This document shows positions 1 to 9,388 of a DNA stretch of 64,000 nucleotides, piece after piece. Within the stretch, counting starts at the first letter, position 1. The number at the start of each line of letters is the position of its first letter. Under the pieces are notes generated by a model. That model worked only from the letters and a program-made list of their open reading frames with translations, had not been told where the DNA came from and did no database searches. The DNA is from Bacillus massilioanorexius (GTDB lineage Bacteria; Bacillota; Bacilli; Bacillales; DSM-1321): contig NZ_CABKRX010000118.1 in NCBI RefSeq assembly GCF_902374955.1, positions 1 to 64,000 of the forward strand, written 5' to 3'. The position numbers were made by a program, and so were the translations under genes.

Positions 1-213
1 TCTTTTTTTATAAAGCCTCTTTTAAAAAGATTGTTGTTTTAAATTGATTCAGTGATTAAAGCCCAGTAAAAAGATAGCATCATGGGGCAGAAATCATCCT
101 ATAACCATACTTTTGTATTGGCAACAACAGCCCTTTATAAAAAATGATATTGAGATTATATAACTAGCACAGTTACCGTATAGGACCTGTGTTTTTGGCT
201 TATATTTTCATAT

Positions 214-453
214 TTAAGCATATTTAATGCCGGCTGGCTTAATTTTACTTCTATCATCAGAGCTACATGGAGTAACAGCGTAAGTCATTTCACACTTTGG
301 ACAGTTCATAATGACTGTTTTAAAAGTAAAAGTTTCACCACATGTGCAGTTAATTTGATGTGCTATTTTTGGAGTAACATTTTCTTTACCTTTTCTTTTT
401 ACGTGATCAACAATCGCCTTTCCATCCTTTAAGCTTGAACATCCGCAAGACAT
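214..453 (-). CDS. Small cysteine-rich protein (possible zinc ribbon)
   Basis: A 79-residue protein of unknown function. The start is ATG at 453, because GGAGGGG lies about 5 bases upstream; a longer reading frame exists but includes the Shine-Dalgarno region. It begins MSCGC and has a CTCG pair near residue 37 and a CPKC pair near residue 51, plus a late PC. Two CxC/CxxC-type pairs about 13 residues apart suggest a metal-binding knuckle, probably zinc. It stands alone at the left edge and is transcribed away from the M20 pseudogene. I do not recognise a named family and infer only metal binding. Confidence 0.75.
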   Translation of the reverse strand: MSCGCSSLKDGKAIVDHVKRKGKENVTPKIAHQINCTCGETFTFKTVIMNCPKCEMTYAVTPCSSDDRSKIKPAGIKYA

Positions 454-888
454 ATTTTCCCCTCCAATTAATAAACTTAGTACCATAATTATTTTAACAT
501 AACATTTAGTTTGGTGAAGTGAAACTATAATATTTTCCTGTGATAGACAAGTTTCCTATAGTGCAAAGCTATTAAATAGAAAAGTCAAATAAATAGATGT
601 TTATTTTACAATAAAACAAAATCGATTAGGTGATTATTTCACAAAAATAACACCAAAAAACTATTTTTAGTTTTTTGGTTTCTTGGTATACTTGAATTGT
701 CGATAAGATATTCTATTAACGGTACCAAATAGAATACAAATATATGTAATTAAAATGGTGAATGTATTTAAAAAAGTATTAATCTATATGGATTGTAAAG
801 TTTGAATAATGGTTTTTTATTCTGTTCGTGTCGTAGTTATGTGTGAAATGGTTAAAGATAGAAAAAATATTTTTTAGGGGGACTTACA
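454..888. other. Divergent intergenic region with two inverted repeats
   Basis: 435 bases without a gene. It contains a perfect 12-bp hairpin (ACCAAAAAACTA, loop TTTT, TAGTTTTTTGGT) at 652-679. It also contains an 8-bp inverted repeat ATTCTATT/AATAGAAT around 710-735. Both sit between divergent genes, so they are more likely leader or remnant structures than a terminator of a visible gene. A GGGGG Shine-Dalgarno precedes the M20 start at 889. Confidence 0.5.
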
Positions 889-2027
889 ATGAAAGAGTGG
901 ATAGAAAAAATACCTACTAAAAAAATTGTTGAATGGAGAAGACATTTACATCGTAATCCTGAAATGTCTTTTAAAGAATATGAAACTTCTCAATTTTTGA
1001 ATTAACTCGACCAACAGAAACGAGCGTGGTTGCTAAATTAATCGGTGGTGCAGGTGAAGGAAAAACTGTTGCTTTACGTGCAGATATGGATGCGTTACCA
1101 ATTAATGAAGAAGCAGACGTTGACTTTAAATCAACAAAAGAAGGACTTATGCATGCTTGTGGACATGATACACATGTAGCAATGCTACTTGGTGCTGCTA
1201 AAGTATTAACAGAAATGAAAGATGAAATCTAAGGTACAGTGAAATTTATTTTCCAACATGCAGAAGAACAAGTGCCTGGTGGAGCTCAAGAATTAGTGAA
1301 AGCGGGAGTATTAGAGGATGTGGATGAAATATATGGCATTCATATTTTCCCAACTATGAAAAAGGGGTCACTTGGAATTGCAAGTGGGTATGCAACAACA
1401 GTAGCAGATGGATTTTTCTTAAAAATTCAAGGTAAAGGTTCACATGCTTCAACACCGGAGTTAGCTATTGACCCTATTGTGGTAGATAGTGAAATTGTTA
1501 TGGCTCTTCAAACGGTTGTAGCTCGCAATGTAAAACCAAGTGATATGGCGGTTCTGAGTGTTGGTGAGTTCCAAAGTGGACTAGCACCAAATATTATTGC
1601 TGATACTGCACGACTTAGCTGTTCTATTCGAACTATTTCAGAAGAAGTTAGGGATATAATGGAAAATCGAGTAAAAAAAATCATCGAAAATGTAGCTGCT
1701 GCTCATGGTGCAACGTACGAATTAAATTATGTTAAAGGTTATGCAGCCCTTTATAATACGCCTGAATTGGCAGAGAAAGTGAAAGCTTCTGCAACAAAAG
1801 TGCTTGGAGACGAGCTTGTTTACGCCTCTCCAATGCTGATGGGGAGTGAAGATTTTTCTGCGTACACACAAGTTGTTCCAGGCTGCTTCATGTTCCTTGG
1901 AGGAGGAACTGAAGAAGATGAATGTGGCTATTTTAATCACCATCCAAAATTTAAAATTGTTGAAGATTCTATGTTCAATGGTACGAAAGTTGAAGTTCAA
2001 TTAATTCTAGACTTATTAGGAAAATAA
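889..2027 (+). pseudogene. M20 family N-acyl amino acid amidohydrolase, broken
   Basis: Remnant of a zinc M20 peptidase/amidohydrolase that would remove acyl groups from N-acyl amino acids. The N-terminus (MKEWIEKIPTKKIVEWRRHL) is open from ATG 889 but stops at about 1002-1004. The family sequence resumes in another frame at FELTRPTETSVVAK, with roughly 9-10 expected residues missing, so a small out-of-frame deletion is implied near 1000. A second lesion is the in-frame TAA at 1230-1232 (MKDEI-stop-GTVKFIF), where the family has a Lys or Gln. The metal-site motifs HACGHD, FQHAEE and the late HHHPKF-like region are still readable. Two independent lesions make a real pseudogene more likely than a single sequencing error. 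Confidence 0.88.
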
Positions 2028-2350
2028 TCAAGATTCTTACTTGTATATAATCTGAAAAAAACAGCTAATTTCGGCTGCTTTTTTTGTGTTTGAAAAATTA
2101 TCCAGTTGAACTCTAGATACAACTTTCAGATACTGTAGGTCCATAGCAAGTGAAAAAGTTTTACCTCTTGGAAATTTTACTGAATGAGTATGAGTAAATT
2201 AAGAGATTTCCCGTCATGTTTTCATCTAAACATATGATATTGTTTGAAAATATTGGTTATGTAATGAATGACTCTTTATAATGAAAGTAGAATAAGAAAG
2301 ATAAATCAAGTATAAAACTATTATTTTCACAGTGTTTGGGGGATGATGGA
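2028..2350. other. Intergenic region, one weak terminator
   Basis: 323 bases between the M20 pseudogene and the amidohydrolase gene. The only clear structure is the hairpin at 2054-2085. The remainder is AT-rich and presumably holds the promoter of the downstream gene, but I could not identify convincing -35/-10 elements. Confidence 0.4.
2054..2085 (+). terminator. Terminator after M20 pseudogene
   Basis: A-run, CAGC, 8-base loop, GCTG, C, then seven Ts. The stem is short, so the hairpin is modest. Confidence 0.55.
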
Positions 2351-3946
2351 ATGAATAAAAAGATTTTTACGAATGGAAAAATCTATACTCTTGATGAATC
2401 GGCTCCATTAGTCGAAGCAGTAGTAGTAGAGAACGGAAGAATTGTCGATCTTGGTTCCCATCGTAATATGGTTTTAAACTGGGGAAGTGTGGATACAAAT
2501 ATCGTTGATTTACAAGGAAATACAATGACGCCAGGGTTAACGGATAGTCATCTCCATTTATCTGGAGTTGCTCTACGTTTTTTAGAGTTAGATTTAACAG
2601 GTGTAAAGTCAAAGAACGAGATGTTAGAAAGAATAAAAGAAAGAGCCAATTCGATACCTAAAGGTCAATGGTTAATTGGAATGGGATGGGATGAGAATTT
2701 ATTCACGGATGGTAATATTCCTACTATTAAAGAATTGGATTATGTAGCTCCTCATTGCCCAATTTTTTTAAAGCGAATATGTTATCATGCTTTTTTAATA
2801 AATAGTAAAGCGCTTGAACAAATAGGGTATCATTCTAAAATCTCTATCTCACATGGCGGTAGTATTGTTCTTGATGAAAGTACAAAGCAACCAACTGGTT
2901 TACTATTAGAGTCAGCATCTCAATTAGTTTCCAATCAAATTCCTGATAGAAGCTATCAAGAATTGAAGCAAGGGTTGGAACAAGCGATGAAATATGCAAT
3001 TAAGAGAGGTTTAACTAGTGTTCATACGAATGATCCTTTGTACTTAGGGGGATTTGATCAAACGTATCAAATGTACGATGAGCTAATAAATCAAGAAAAT
3101 AAAGGATTGCGATGTAATCTATTAATAGATTATCCGTTTCTATCGAGGTTACGAGAAAGAAAAATGGGGATTGGGTATGGAAATGAGAAATTGCAAATTG
3201 GTGGAATAAAAATGTTTGCTGATGGAGCATTAGGAAGAAGAACAGCACTTCTTTCAGAGCCTTACACCGATGACCTAACACAGTATGGTGAAGCGATTCA
3301 AGATCAAGCTAGTTTTTATGAAATGGTTAAGGAAATACGAGCAGCTGAAATGCCAATAGCTGTACATACAATTGGGGATCACGCATTAGAAAATGTATTA
3401 AATGTATTAAATCAATTTCCTCCTGTGAAACAACGTGATCGAATTATCCACGCATCGGTGTTGAATGGTGAACTAATAAGTAAATTGGCTAAGTCAAGTA
3501 TAATTGTAGATATTCAGCCGAGATTTGTGGTAAGTGATTATCCATGGGTAATAGATCGTATTGGTAAGAATAGAGAGCCATATTTATATCCATTTAAAAC
3601 ATTGCTTTCGGCAGGTGTATTGTGTGCTGGGGGATCAGATGCTCCCGTCGAGCCTGTTGATCCATTATTAGGTATTCATGCTGCGGTTTCAAGAAACACA
3701 ATTGGGAACCCACAACAAGTGTGGAACGAAGTGGAGAGACTTACTATAGAGGAGGCTTTGAAAATCTTTACGATTGGTGGAGCGTATGCAACAAATGAAG
3801 AAGCTAGTAAAGGAACAATTTCTATAGGGAAATTAGCAGATATGACGGTTTTTTCAAAAGATCTTTTATCGATTCAGCATCCTGATGAATTATTAGATAC
3901 AAAAATAAAGATGACGATTATAGATGGTGAAATACAAGAAGTATAA
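2351..3946 (+). CDS. YtcJ-type metal-dependent amidohydrolase
   Basis: A 531-residue amidohydrolase-superfamily enzyme of the YtcJ/N-substituted formamide deformylase group. It begins MNKKIFTNGKIYTLDES; ATG 2351 is preferred over the upstream TTG 2336 because GGGGGATG lies just upstream. The N-terminal beta-sandwich leads to the metal motif DSHLHL (about residue 65), then IKMFADGALG, HTIGDHA, IHASV and GGSDAPVEPVDPL, all typical of this family's binuclear or mononuclear metal site. The C-terminal strand region (GKLADMTVFSKDLL) closes the sandwich. The natural substrate cannot be read from sequence; relatives act on amide or formamide substrates. It is monocistronic, with no tight neighbour. 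Confidence 0.88.
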   Translation: MNKKIFTNGKIYTLDESAPLVEAVVVENGRIVDLGSHRNMVLNWGSVDTNIVDLQGNTMTPGLTDSHLHLSGVALRFLELDLTGVKSKNEMLERIKERANSIPKGQWLIGMGWDENLFTDGNIPTIKELDYVAPHCPIFLKRICYHAFLINSKALEQIGYHSKISISHGGSIVLDESTKQPTGLLLESASQLVSNQIPDRSYQELKQGLEQAMKYAIKRGLTSVHTNDPLYLGGFDQTYQMYDELINQENKGLRCNLLIDYPFLSRLRERKMGIGYGNEKLQIGGIKMFADGALGRRTALLSEPYTDDLTQYGEAIQDQASFYEMVKEIRAAEMPIAVHTIGDHALENVLNVLNQFPPVKQRDRIIHASVLNGELISKLAKSSIIVDIQPRFVVSDYPWVIDRIGKNREPYLYPFKTLLSAGVLCAGGSDAPVEPVDPLLGIHAAVSRNTIGNPQQVWNEVERLTIEEALKIFTIGGAYATNEEASKGTISIGKLADMTVFSKDLLSIQHPDELLDTKIKMTIIDGEIQEV

Positions 3947-4091
3947 ATGTGTTAGATGAATGGATACATTATGAAAGAATAGGTGAGACATAAAATAATG
4001 TTTATAGAAGTTGAATAGTTACGTTCTGTTAAATGGGTAAAGAATTTTTATAGTAATGACAACGTATTAGATATAGGAGGGTACGATTGAA

Positions 4092-4760
4092 GTGAATTGT
4101 AATAAACATGATTGTCTATCTATTGTGCCTATATTTCGTAATGTAAATGAGGAAGAGATGAAAGAACTAGCAAGGATTGTTACGCATAAAATTTTTCACA
4201 AAGGTGAACCCATCTTTTTGGCAGGGGAACATAAGAAGAATCTATTTGTTGTACATACAGGAAAGGTCAAAATTACACACATTTCTGAAGATGGACACGA
4301 AAAAGTCATTCGTATATTACAGACGGGGGATTTTTTCGGTGAATTATCTTTATTTAGGAATACGAATATAATGAATAATGCTGAAGCGCTTGAACAAACA
4401 GAAATTTGTTTGCTTGAAGGAGAACAATTCATTAAGATTATGAGTCATACCCCAAACTTACTTATAAAGATTTTACAACATTTAAGTGAGAGATTAGAGA
4501 AAGCAGAGTATCAGCTAAGTCAGATTAGTAATCAAGATGTAGGTCAAAGATTAGCGTCCTTTATTTTAAAACAAGGAGAATGTGCAAAGGATGAAATTTT
4601 TGAGTTTCCAATGAGTAAAAAAGATATCGCATCGCTATTAGGAACTACAAGAGAAACATTAAGTAGAAAATTATCTTCATTCCAAAAGGAAGGATATATT
4701 GCATTATCAGGGCGTCGAATACAAATATGTGATGAAAAAGCGTTGCGTGAGTTATTATGA
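4092..4760 (+). CDS. Crp/Fnr family transcriptional regulator
   Basis: A 222-residue cytoplasmic regulator. Residues about 10-125 form a cyclic-nucleotide-binding-like beta-roll (GEPIFLAGE, GDFFGELSLF). A long dimer helix follows (about 125-150), then a winged helix with recognition helix TTRETLSRKLSSF near residues 184-196. The R-E-T-x-x-R pattern matches Crp, which reads TGTGA half-sites. The N-terminus carries C3, H6 and C8 (NCNKHDC), a possible redox or metal site, but the C-terminal cysteine cluster of B. subtilis Fnr is absent. GTG start with AGGAGGG 10 bases upstream. It is a candidate regulator for the TGTGA-N6-TCACA boxes near 55.6-55.8 kb, by inference only. Confidence 0.88.
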   Translation: MNCNKHDCLSIVPIFRNVNEEEMKELARIVTHKIFHKGEPIFLAGEHKKNLFVVHTGKVKITHISEDGHEKVIRILQTGDFFGELSLFRNTNIMNNAEALEQTEICLLEGEQFIKIMSHTPNLLIKILQHLSERLEKAEYQLSQISNQDVGQRLASFILKQGECAKDEIFEFPMSKKDIASLLGTTRETLSRKLSSFQKEGYIALSGRRIQICDEKALRELL

Positions 4761-4790
4761 ATACAAGAGTTGCTGATAAAATATCGCTTA

Positions 4791-4840
4791 AGGGTCGTAA
4801 TAAAAGAGATAAAAGATCACTTTTATACAGCCCTTTTTTA
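4791..4840 (+). terminator. Terminator after Crp/Fnr gene
   Basis: AAGGG...TAAAAG pairs with CTTTTATA...CCCTT, with small mismatches, followed by TTTTTT. Confidence 0.7.
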
Positions 4841-4951
4841 GTTAGAAAAAGTAGGGGGTAATAGTTTCCGACTTGTGATGGACTATAATTAACATAGAAT
4901 GAAATGATTTTGGAACAATAGATAGAAAAGTTATTATTTGTGAGGATTTAT

Positions 4952-5689
4952 ATGAAATGGTTTACAATAATTTATTTCGGTTTTCTTTTGGTGTTTCTTC
5001 CTAATCATGCATATGGGGTAAAGAAAGTTCCAATTCTAGTGTATCACTCTATTGATGAATTCAGCGGTCATGGTTCGAAAGAATTGTATGTCACTCCTAA
5101 TAATTTTGAAAAGCAAATCATGTATTTACGAGAACATGGCTTTACATTGTTGACCTTTGAGCATTGGACAGAAATTGATAAAGTAAAGAAACCTATTTTT
5201 TTGACGTTTGATGATGGATACAAGAATAATCTTAATGCCTATATCATTCTTCAAAAATTAAAAAGTGAACAGTTCACACCAGTGGCTACCTTTTTTGTGA
5301 TTTCAGAATTTATTGGGCAAAGAAATCGTTTATCTAAATCAGATTTGAAAATGCTAGCAAAATCAGGTGTGATTTCTGTTCAATCACACACGGTGACACA
5401 CCCGGATCTTACAAAGATTGGACATGTAAGTTATGAATTGAAAGATTCAAAAATGTCGATTCAGCAAATAACAGGAAAACCAGTAATTGCACTAGCCTAT
5501 CCATATGGTAGTTTTAATGAAAATGTAATTTCAGATACAAAGAAGTATTATTCATTCGGGTTAACTACAATTCCTGAATACTATTTGGTTGGAGAAAAAG
5601 TAGATAAACAATATGTATTGCCTAGAATTTATATAAAGTATTCAACTACACTGGACGAATTCATGACGATTGTGGAAGGTAAAATGTAA
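4952..5689 (+). CDS. Polysaccharide deacetylase, secreted
   Basis: A 245-residue NodB-homology (carbohydrate esterase 4) protein. ATG 4952 is chosen because GAGG lies 8 bases upstream; an upstream GTG overlaps that site. Residues 1-22 are a signal peptide (MKWFTIIYFGFLLVFLPNHA), so it probably acts outside the membrane on peptidoglycan or another wall polymer. Motif 1 is TFDDGY (about residue 85). Motif 2 is SHTVTHPDL, with the His pair for metal. ALAYPYG and the late LPRIYI fit later motifs. It is a single gene with a 3' hairpin. The substrate polymer is not determined. Confidence 0.9.
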   Translation: MKWFTIIYFGFLLVFLPNHAYGVKKVPILVYHSIDEFSGHGSKELYVTPNNFEKQIMYLREHGFTLLTFEHWTEIDKVKKPIFLTFDDGYKNNLNAYIILQKLKSEQFTPVATFFVISEFIGQRNRLSKSDLKMLAKSGVISVQSHTVTHPDLTKIGHVSYELKDSKMSIQQITGKPVIALAYPYGSFNENVISDTKKYYSFGLTTIPEYYLVGEKVDKQYVLPRIYIKYSTTLDEFMTIVEGKM

Positions 5690-5729
5690 AGAGATATTTA
5701 GAGAATCTAGTATATAAATGGTCAAGTCG

Positions 5730-5760
5730 TTCAGCAAGTGATACACTAGCACTTGCTGAA
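5730..5760 (+). terminator. Hairpin after deacetylase gene
   Basis: TTCAGCAAGTG pairs perfectly with CACTTGCTGAA (11 bp) around a 9-base loop. The following T-run is imperfect (TTCAATTTG), so termination may be partial. Confidence 0.6.
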
Positions 5761-5976
5761 TTCAATTTGTTTAATAATTGTTAATTATTGTTTAATTTAG
5801 TATTTTTTCGTTCTTGAATTGATTATATTTCAACACTACTATTAATCATGTATCCATTTATATGAGAATGGATGGTCTTGTTATATATTGAAAAAATGTT
5901 TTATAAGTAAGACATATGGAGGGTGAGTTGCTGAATTAAGAAAAATAAGTATGGTAAATAGTATAAAAGTTCAGAA

Positions 5977-5991
5977 TATTTTCAAAAAATA
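5977..5991. promoter_or_regulatory. Candidate CodY box upstream of brnQ
   Basis: TATTTTCAAAAAATA matches the CodY consensus AATTTTCWGAAAATT at 12 of 15 positions. CodY repression of branched-chain amino acid uptake is well known, but the match is in AT-rich DNA and could be chance. Confidence 0.3.
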
Positions 5992-6071
5992 ATATTTTGT
6001 GATATTATGTATTAGACATAATCATACAGCTTACGAAGAAGTATCGTAGTAATATTCAGGAGGATTTTAAA

Positions 6072-7403
6072 TTGAGACATCAAAAGAGCAATTTCTCATC
6101 AACTATAGCAATAGGTTTTATGCTTTTTGCCTTGTTTTTCGGGGCAGGTAATTTAATTTTCCCGGTATTAATGGGACAAATGTCAGGTACACAAGTATGG
6201 GGAGCAACTGCAGGGTTTATTGTAACAGGCGTAGGTCTTCCTTTATTAGGTGTACTAGCTATTGGCTTTTCAGGTCAAAAGGATTTATATACGATGGCTA
6301 ACCGAGTACATCCAATGTTTGGACTTGTATTCACAACTGTATTATATTTAGCGATTGGACCATTATTTGCTATTCCTAGAACGGGTAGCGTTTCTTTTGA
6401 GGTTGGGATTAAACCTTTATTAGGAGAAAATGATAGTTTTGTACCATTAATGATTTTTTCGATTGTATTCTTTCTTGTTACATTAATCTTTTCATTGAAA
6501 CCGGGAAAAATTGTAGATATAGTAGGGAAAGTTTTAACGCCGATCTTATTAATTTTTATTGCTATTCTTATTGGAACTGCCATTATTAATCCAATGGGTG
6601 ATTTTGGTACTCCAAGTGAGAAATATATGGATTCCTCATTCTTTAAAGGATTTCAAGAAGGTTATTTAACAATGGATACATTAGCTTCATTTGTGTTTGG
6701 TATCATTGTTATTAATGCTGTAAAAGAAAAAGGTGCAAGAACGAAGAGTGAAGTTTTAAAAAGCTGTTTTAAGTCAGCTATGATTGCAGCTCTACTATTG
6801 GCTATCATTTATGGTGGACTTTCTTATCTAGGGGCAGCAAGTGTAAGTAAAATTGGTTTATTAGACAATGGAGGAGCTATTCTTGCAGCAACTTCAGGTC
6901 ATTATTTCGGCTCATATGGTAGTCTAATCCTTGGTATGACGGTTATTGCCGCATGTTTAACAACTAGTATTGGATTAGTAACGGCTTGTGCATCTTATTT
7001 TAATGAGATTATTCCTAGCGTGTCTTATAAGACTTTTGCAATCGTGCTGTCTGTCTTTAGTGCCATTGTATCGAATGTAGGGTTAAGCCAATTAATTGCG
7101 ATATCTGTTCCAGTGTTAACAGCTATTTATCCATTAGCAATCTGCTTAATATTCCTAACTTTCTTACATCGATTTTTTAAAGGTCAGCCTTTGGTATACA
7201 TTTTAAGTTTATCTTTCACATTTATTGTCAGTCTATTTGATGGATTAAACGCAGCTGGGTTAGGAATCCAAGCAATTAATGATTTATTTTCATTATTACC
7301 GTTATATTCTGTAGGACTAGGTTGGCTTGTTCCGGCTATTGTGGGAGCCATTATAGGATATGTTCTAACGTTCAATAGCAAACGTGAAATGATAACTGAA
7401 TAG
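6072..7403 (+). CDS. brnQ: Branched-chain amino acid:cation symporter BrnQ
   Basis: A 443-residue inner-membrane carrier that imports leucine, isoleucine and valine with Na+ or H+ (LIVCS family). The TTG start has AGGAGG 8 bases upstream. About 12 hydrophobic segments run through the protein. The N-terminal stretch containing GFMLFALFFGAGNLIFP is the family signature, followed by GLPLLGVLAIGFSG and a conserved PRTGSVSFE. Length equals the family norm. Its placement next to the LIV ABC operon suggests a branched-chain amino acid uptake region. A strong terminator follows. Confidence 0.95.
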   Translation: MRHQKSNFSSTIAIGFMLFALFFGAGNLIFPVLMGQMSGTQVWGATAGFIVTGVGLPLLGVLAIGFSGQKDLYTMANRVHPMFGLVFTTVLYLAIGPLFAIPRTGSVSFEVGIKPLLGENDSFVPLMIFSIVFFLVTLIFSLKPGKIVDIVGKVLTPILLIFIAILIGTAIINPMGDFGTPSEKYMDSSFFKGFQEGYLTMDTLASFVFGIIVINAVKEKGARTKSEVLKSCFKSAMIAALLLAIIYGGLSYLGAASVSKIGLLDNGGAILAATSGHYFGSYGSLILGMTVIAACLTTSIGLVTACASYFNEIIPSVSYKTFAIVLSVFSAIVSNVGLSQLIAISVPVLTAIYPLAICLIFLTFLHRFFKGQPLVYILSLSFTFIVSLFDGLNAAGLGIQAINDLFSLLPLYSVGLGWLVPAIVGAIIGYVLTFNSKREMITE

Positions 7404-7433
7404 TATTCTAATATTTTATATTATTGATTCAAT

Positions 7434-7464
7434 CCTCAGGTAAGTTAGTACCTGAGGGTTTTTT
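7434..7464 (+). terminator. brnQ terminator
   Basis: Perfect 9-bp stem CCTCAGGTA/TACCTGAGG with loop AGTTAG, followed by GTTTTTT. Confidence 0.9.
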
Positions 7465-7475
7465 ATGTGTAAATA

Positions 7476-7489
7476 TGTAAACGCTTTCG
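7476..7489. promoter_or_regulatory. Candidate cre (CcpA) site upstream of liv operon
   Basis: TGTAAACGCTTTCG matches the catabolite-responsive element TGWAANCGNTNWCA at all but the last base. It lies about 270 bases upstream of livK. Confidence 0.4.
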
Positions 7490-7754
7490 ATATCTGTATG
7501 TGGTTTTTGATATAATAATATATTTAAATTTTTTAACGATTTTTCTCTTCATTTACCTTAAGTTAAGTGGGTTTCTATCATATGCATATCCATTAAATAT
7601 TATTTATGTAATATATTGAATTTTTTTGTAAAAAATATGAAATATCTTATAGACTTTAGTCCGATTGTAATGTAATATATTCCTAATAAATGTTATTTTA
7701 TAATATTTAAAAAAGTCAGACTTTTTAGACAAAACAAATAATGGGAGGGTTAAC

Positions 7755-8944
7755 ATGAATAAGAAAAAGATAGCAGGCATGGTTTTATCTTTATCTTTGG
7801 TTGCTGGTGCATTAGCTGGATGTGGTGGATCGGATAAAGGTAGCAGCAGTGATTCGGGTGGTAAAGATGATAAAGTTATTAAAATTGGAGCAAACCTTGA
7901 ATTATCAGGTGGTGTAGCTTCATATGGTCAATCAATTCGTGAAGGTGTGAATCTTGCCTTTGAAGAGATTAATAAAGAGGAATCGATGGTAAAAAGCTTG
8001 AACTAGTCGAATTCGATAATAAATCGGAATCTGCTGAAGCCACTGCTGGTGCATTAAAACTGATTTCTCAAGATAAGGTTACAGCGATTATTGGAGCTGC
8101 AACAAGTGGAGATACACTTGCTCAAGTTCAAATTGCAGAAGAGAACAAAGTACCTGTAATATCTCCAAGTGGAACAAGCCCAGATATTACATATAAAGAT
8201 GGAAAATTAAATGAATTTATTTTCAGAACGAGCTTTATTGATCCATTCCAAGGGACAGTAGCAGCAAACTTTGCAGCTACTGAATTAAAAGTTAAAAAAG
8301 CAGCCGTTTATATTGATAGTGCTAGTGACTATTCAAAAGGGTTAGCTAAATCATTCATTGAGAAATTCAAAGATAATGGCGGAACTATTGTTTCTGAAGA
8401 AGCATTTGTGGCGAAAGATACTGATTTCCGTGCAACTTTAACAAGAATTAAATCTAAAAAACCAGATTTCATCTTTATTCCTGCTTATTATGAAGAAGTG
8501 GGATTAATCATTAAGCAAGCTCGTGAAGCAGGTATTGATGTTCCATTAATGGGAGCTGACGGTTGGGATTCTCCTAAACTAGTAGAGATTGCTGGCAAAG
8601 AAGCTTTGAATAATACGTTTATTACTAATCACTATTCTTCAGGTGATCCAAGTGAAAGAATTCAAACATTCGTAAAAGCTTTTGGTGAGAAATACAAAGG
8701 AAAATCTCCTGATGCATTTAACGCTCTTGGTTATGACACTGCGTATCTATTAGCAGATGCTATTAAACGTGCTGGTTCAGCAGATTCTGAGAAAATCCAA
8801 AAAGAATTAGAAGCTACTAATGGTTTAGACTTAGTTTCAGGAAGCTACTCTTTAGACGAATATCACCACCCAATTAAATCCGCTACAATTCTAGAATATG
8901 TAGATGGTGCACAACAATTTAAAACAAAAGTTGAACCACAATAA
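7755..8944 (+). pseudogene. livK: LIV-type amino acid-binding lipoprotein LivK, frameshifted
   Basis: Encodes the extracellular solute-binding lipoprotein of a branched-chain amino acid ABC importer (Peripla_BP_6 fold). Residues 1-23 are a lipoprotein signal ending in the lipobox LAGC. The first frame (ATG 7755) stops at about 8004-8006. The mature sequence continues in another frame from about 7985 (GKKLELVEFDNKSESAEATA) to TAA 8944. Adding one G near 7982 restores NKEGIDGKKLEL, so a single-base deletion in a short G run explains it. The rest is full-length and undecayed (SGTSPDI, NALGYDTAYLL). This is either a recent null mutation or a sequencing error. The downstream permease and ATPase genes are intact. 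Confidence 0.88.
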
Positions 8945-8956
8945 TTTTTAAGAATA

Positions 8957-8993
8957 AATAGGGGGCGAAACTAGCCTCCTATTTTGGGTTTTT
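8957..8993 (+). terminator. Attenuator/terminator between livK and livH
   Basis: AATAGGGGGC pairs with GCCTCCTATT (10 bp, one G-U) around GAAACTA, followed by TTGGGTTTTT. A partial terminator here would give more binding protein than permease, a common arrangement. Confidence 0.75.
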
Positions 8994-9388
8994 AAGTTTG
9001 GAAATGAATGAAGAAAATTAGAACTTATTCGTTATGACACCAAACGATTAGTAGACTCCCCTCTCCTCCTTACGATAAGTCATCGAGGAAATTGCTTAAT
9101 CGGTTAAAAGTTCGGGCAGGGTTACAATGTCTGAAGTAACCCTGATACCACAACTCTTTTTACCTCGAATCACTTATTAAAAGCCTTGCTTACGATTTAG
9201 CGATTTTGATTTCTAGGTAAAGTAGATTAATCGTTGAGGTTTCTCGATAAAGCTGGACATAATGAACGTTATTTCCTTCCGAGTTTACTATATCTCTTAC
9301 AAATAGACCCAATCCAAATGTCACTAAACAAGGCGCATTCGCTTTTCTTATGAAGTGAGTTGAATTATAAAATCAAGGAGACTAGAAC
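8994..9388. other. livK-livH spacer, no gene seen
   Basis: About 395 bases, less AT-rich than the neighbouring leader, with no open frame worth calling on either strand. It has a perfect 9-bp hairpin (CAGGGTTAC/GTAACCCTG, 10-base loop) at 9117-9144 that lacks a T-run. Such a long spacer is unusual inside a liv operon and may be an inserted remnant; I could not identify it. Confidence 0.4.

Larger units (their letters stand above)
5690..6071. other. Long leader region upstream of brnQ
   Basis: 382 bases. It contains the deacetylase terminator (5730-5760) and a possible CodY box (5977-5991). I looked for a T-box leader and saw neither its conserved loop sequence nor an antiterminator pair. Confidence 0.4.
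7404..7754. other. Leader region of the liv operon
   Basis: 351 very AT-rich bases containing the brnQ terminator (7434-7464) and a cre-like site (7476-7489). A GGGAGGG Shine-Dalgarno precedes livK at 7743-7749. Confidence 0.5.

Noticed and set aside
5700..6071. T-box riboswitch upstream of brnQ
   Set aside because: No T-box consensus sequence, specifier stem or terminator/antiterminator pair was visible.
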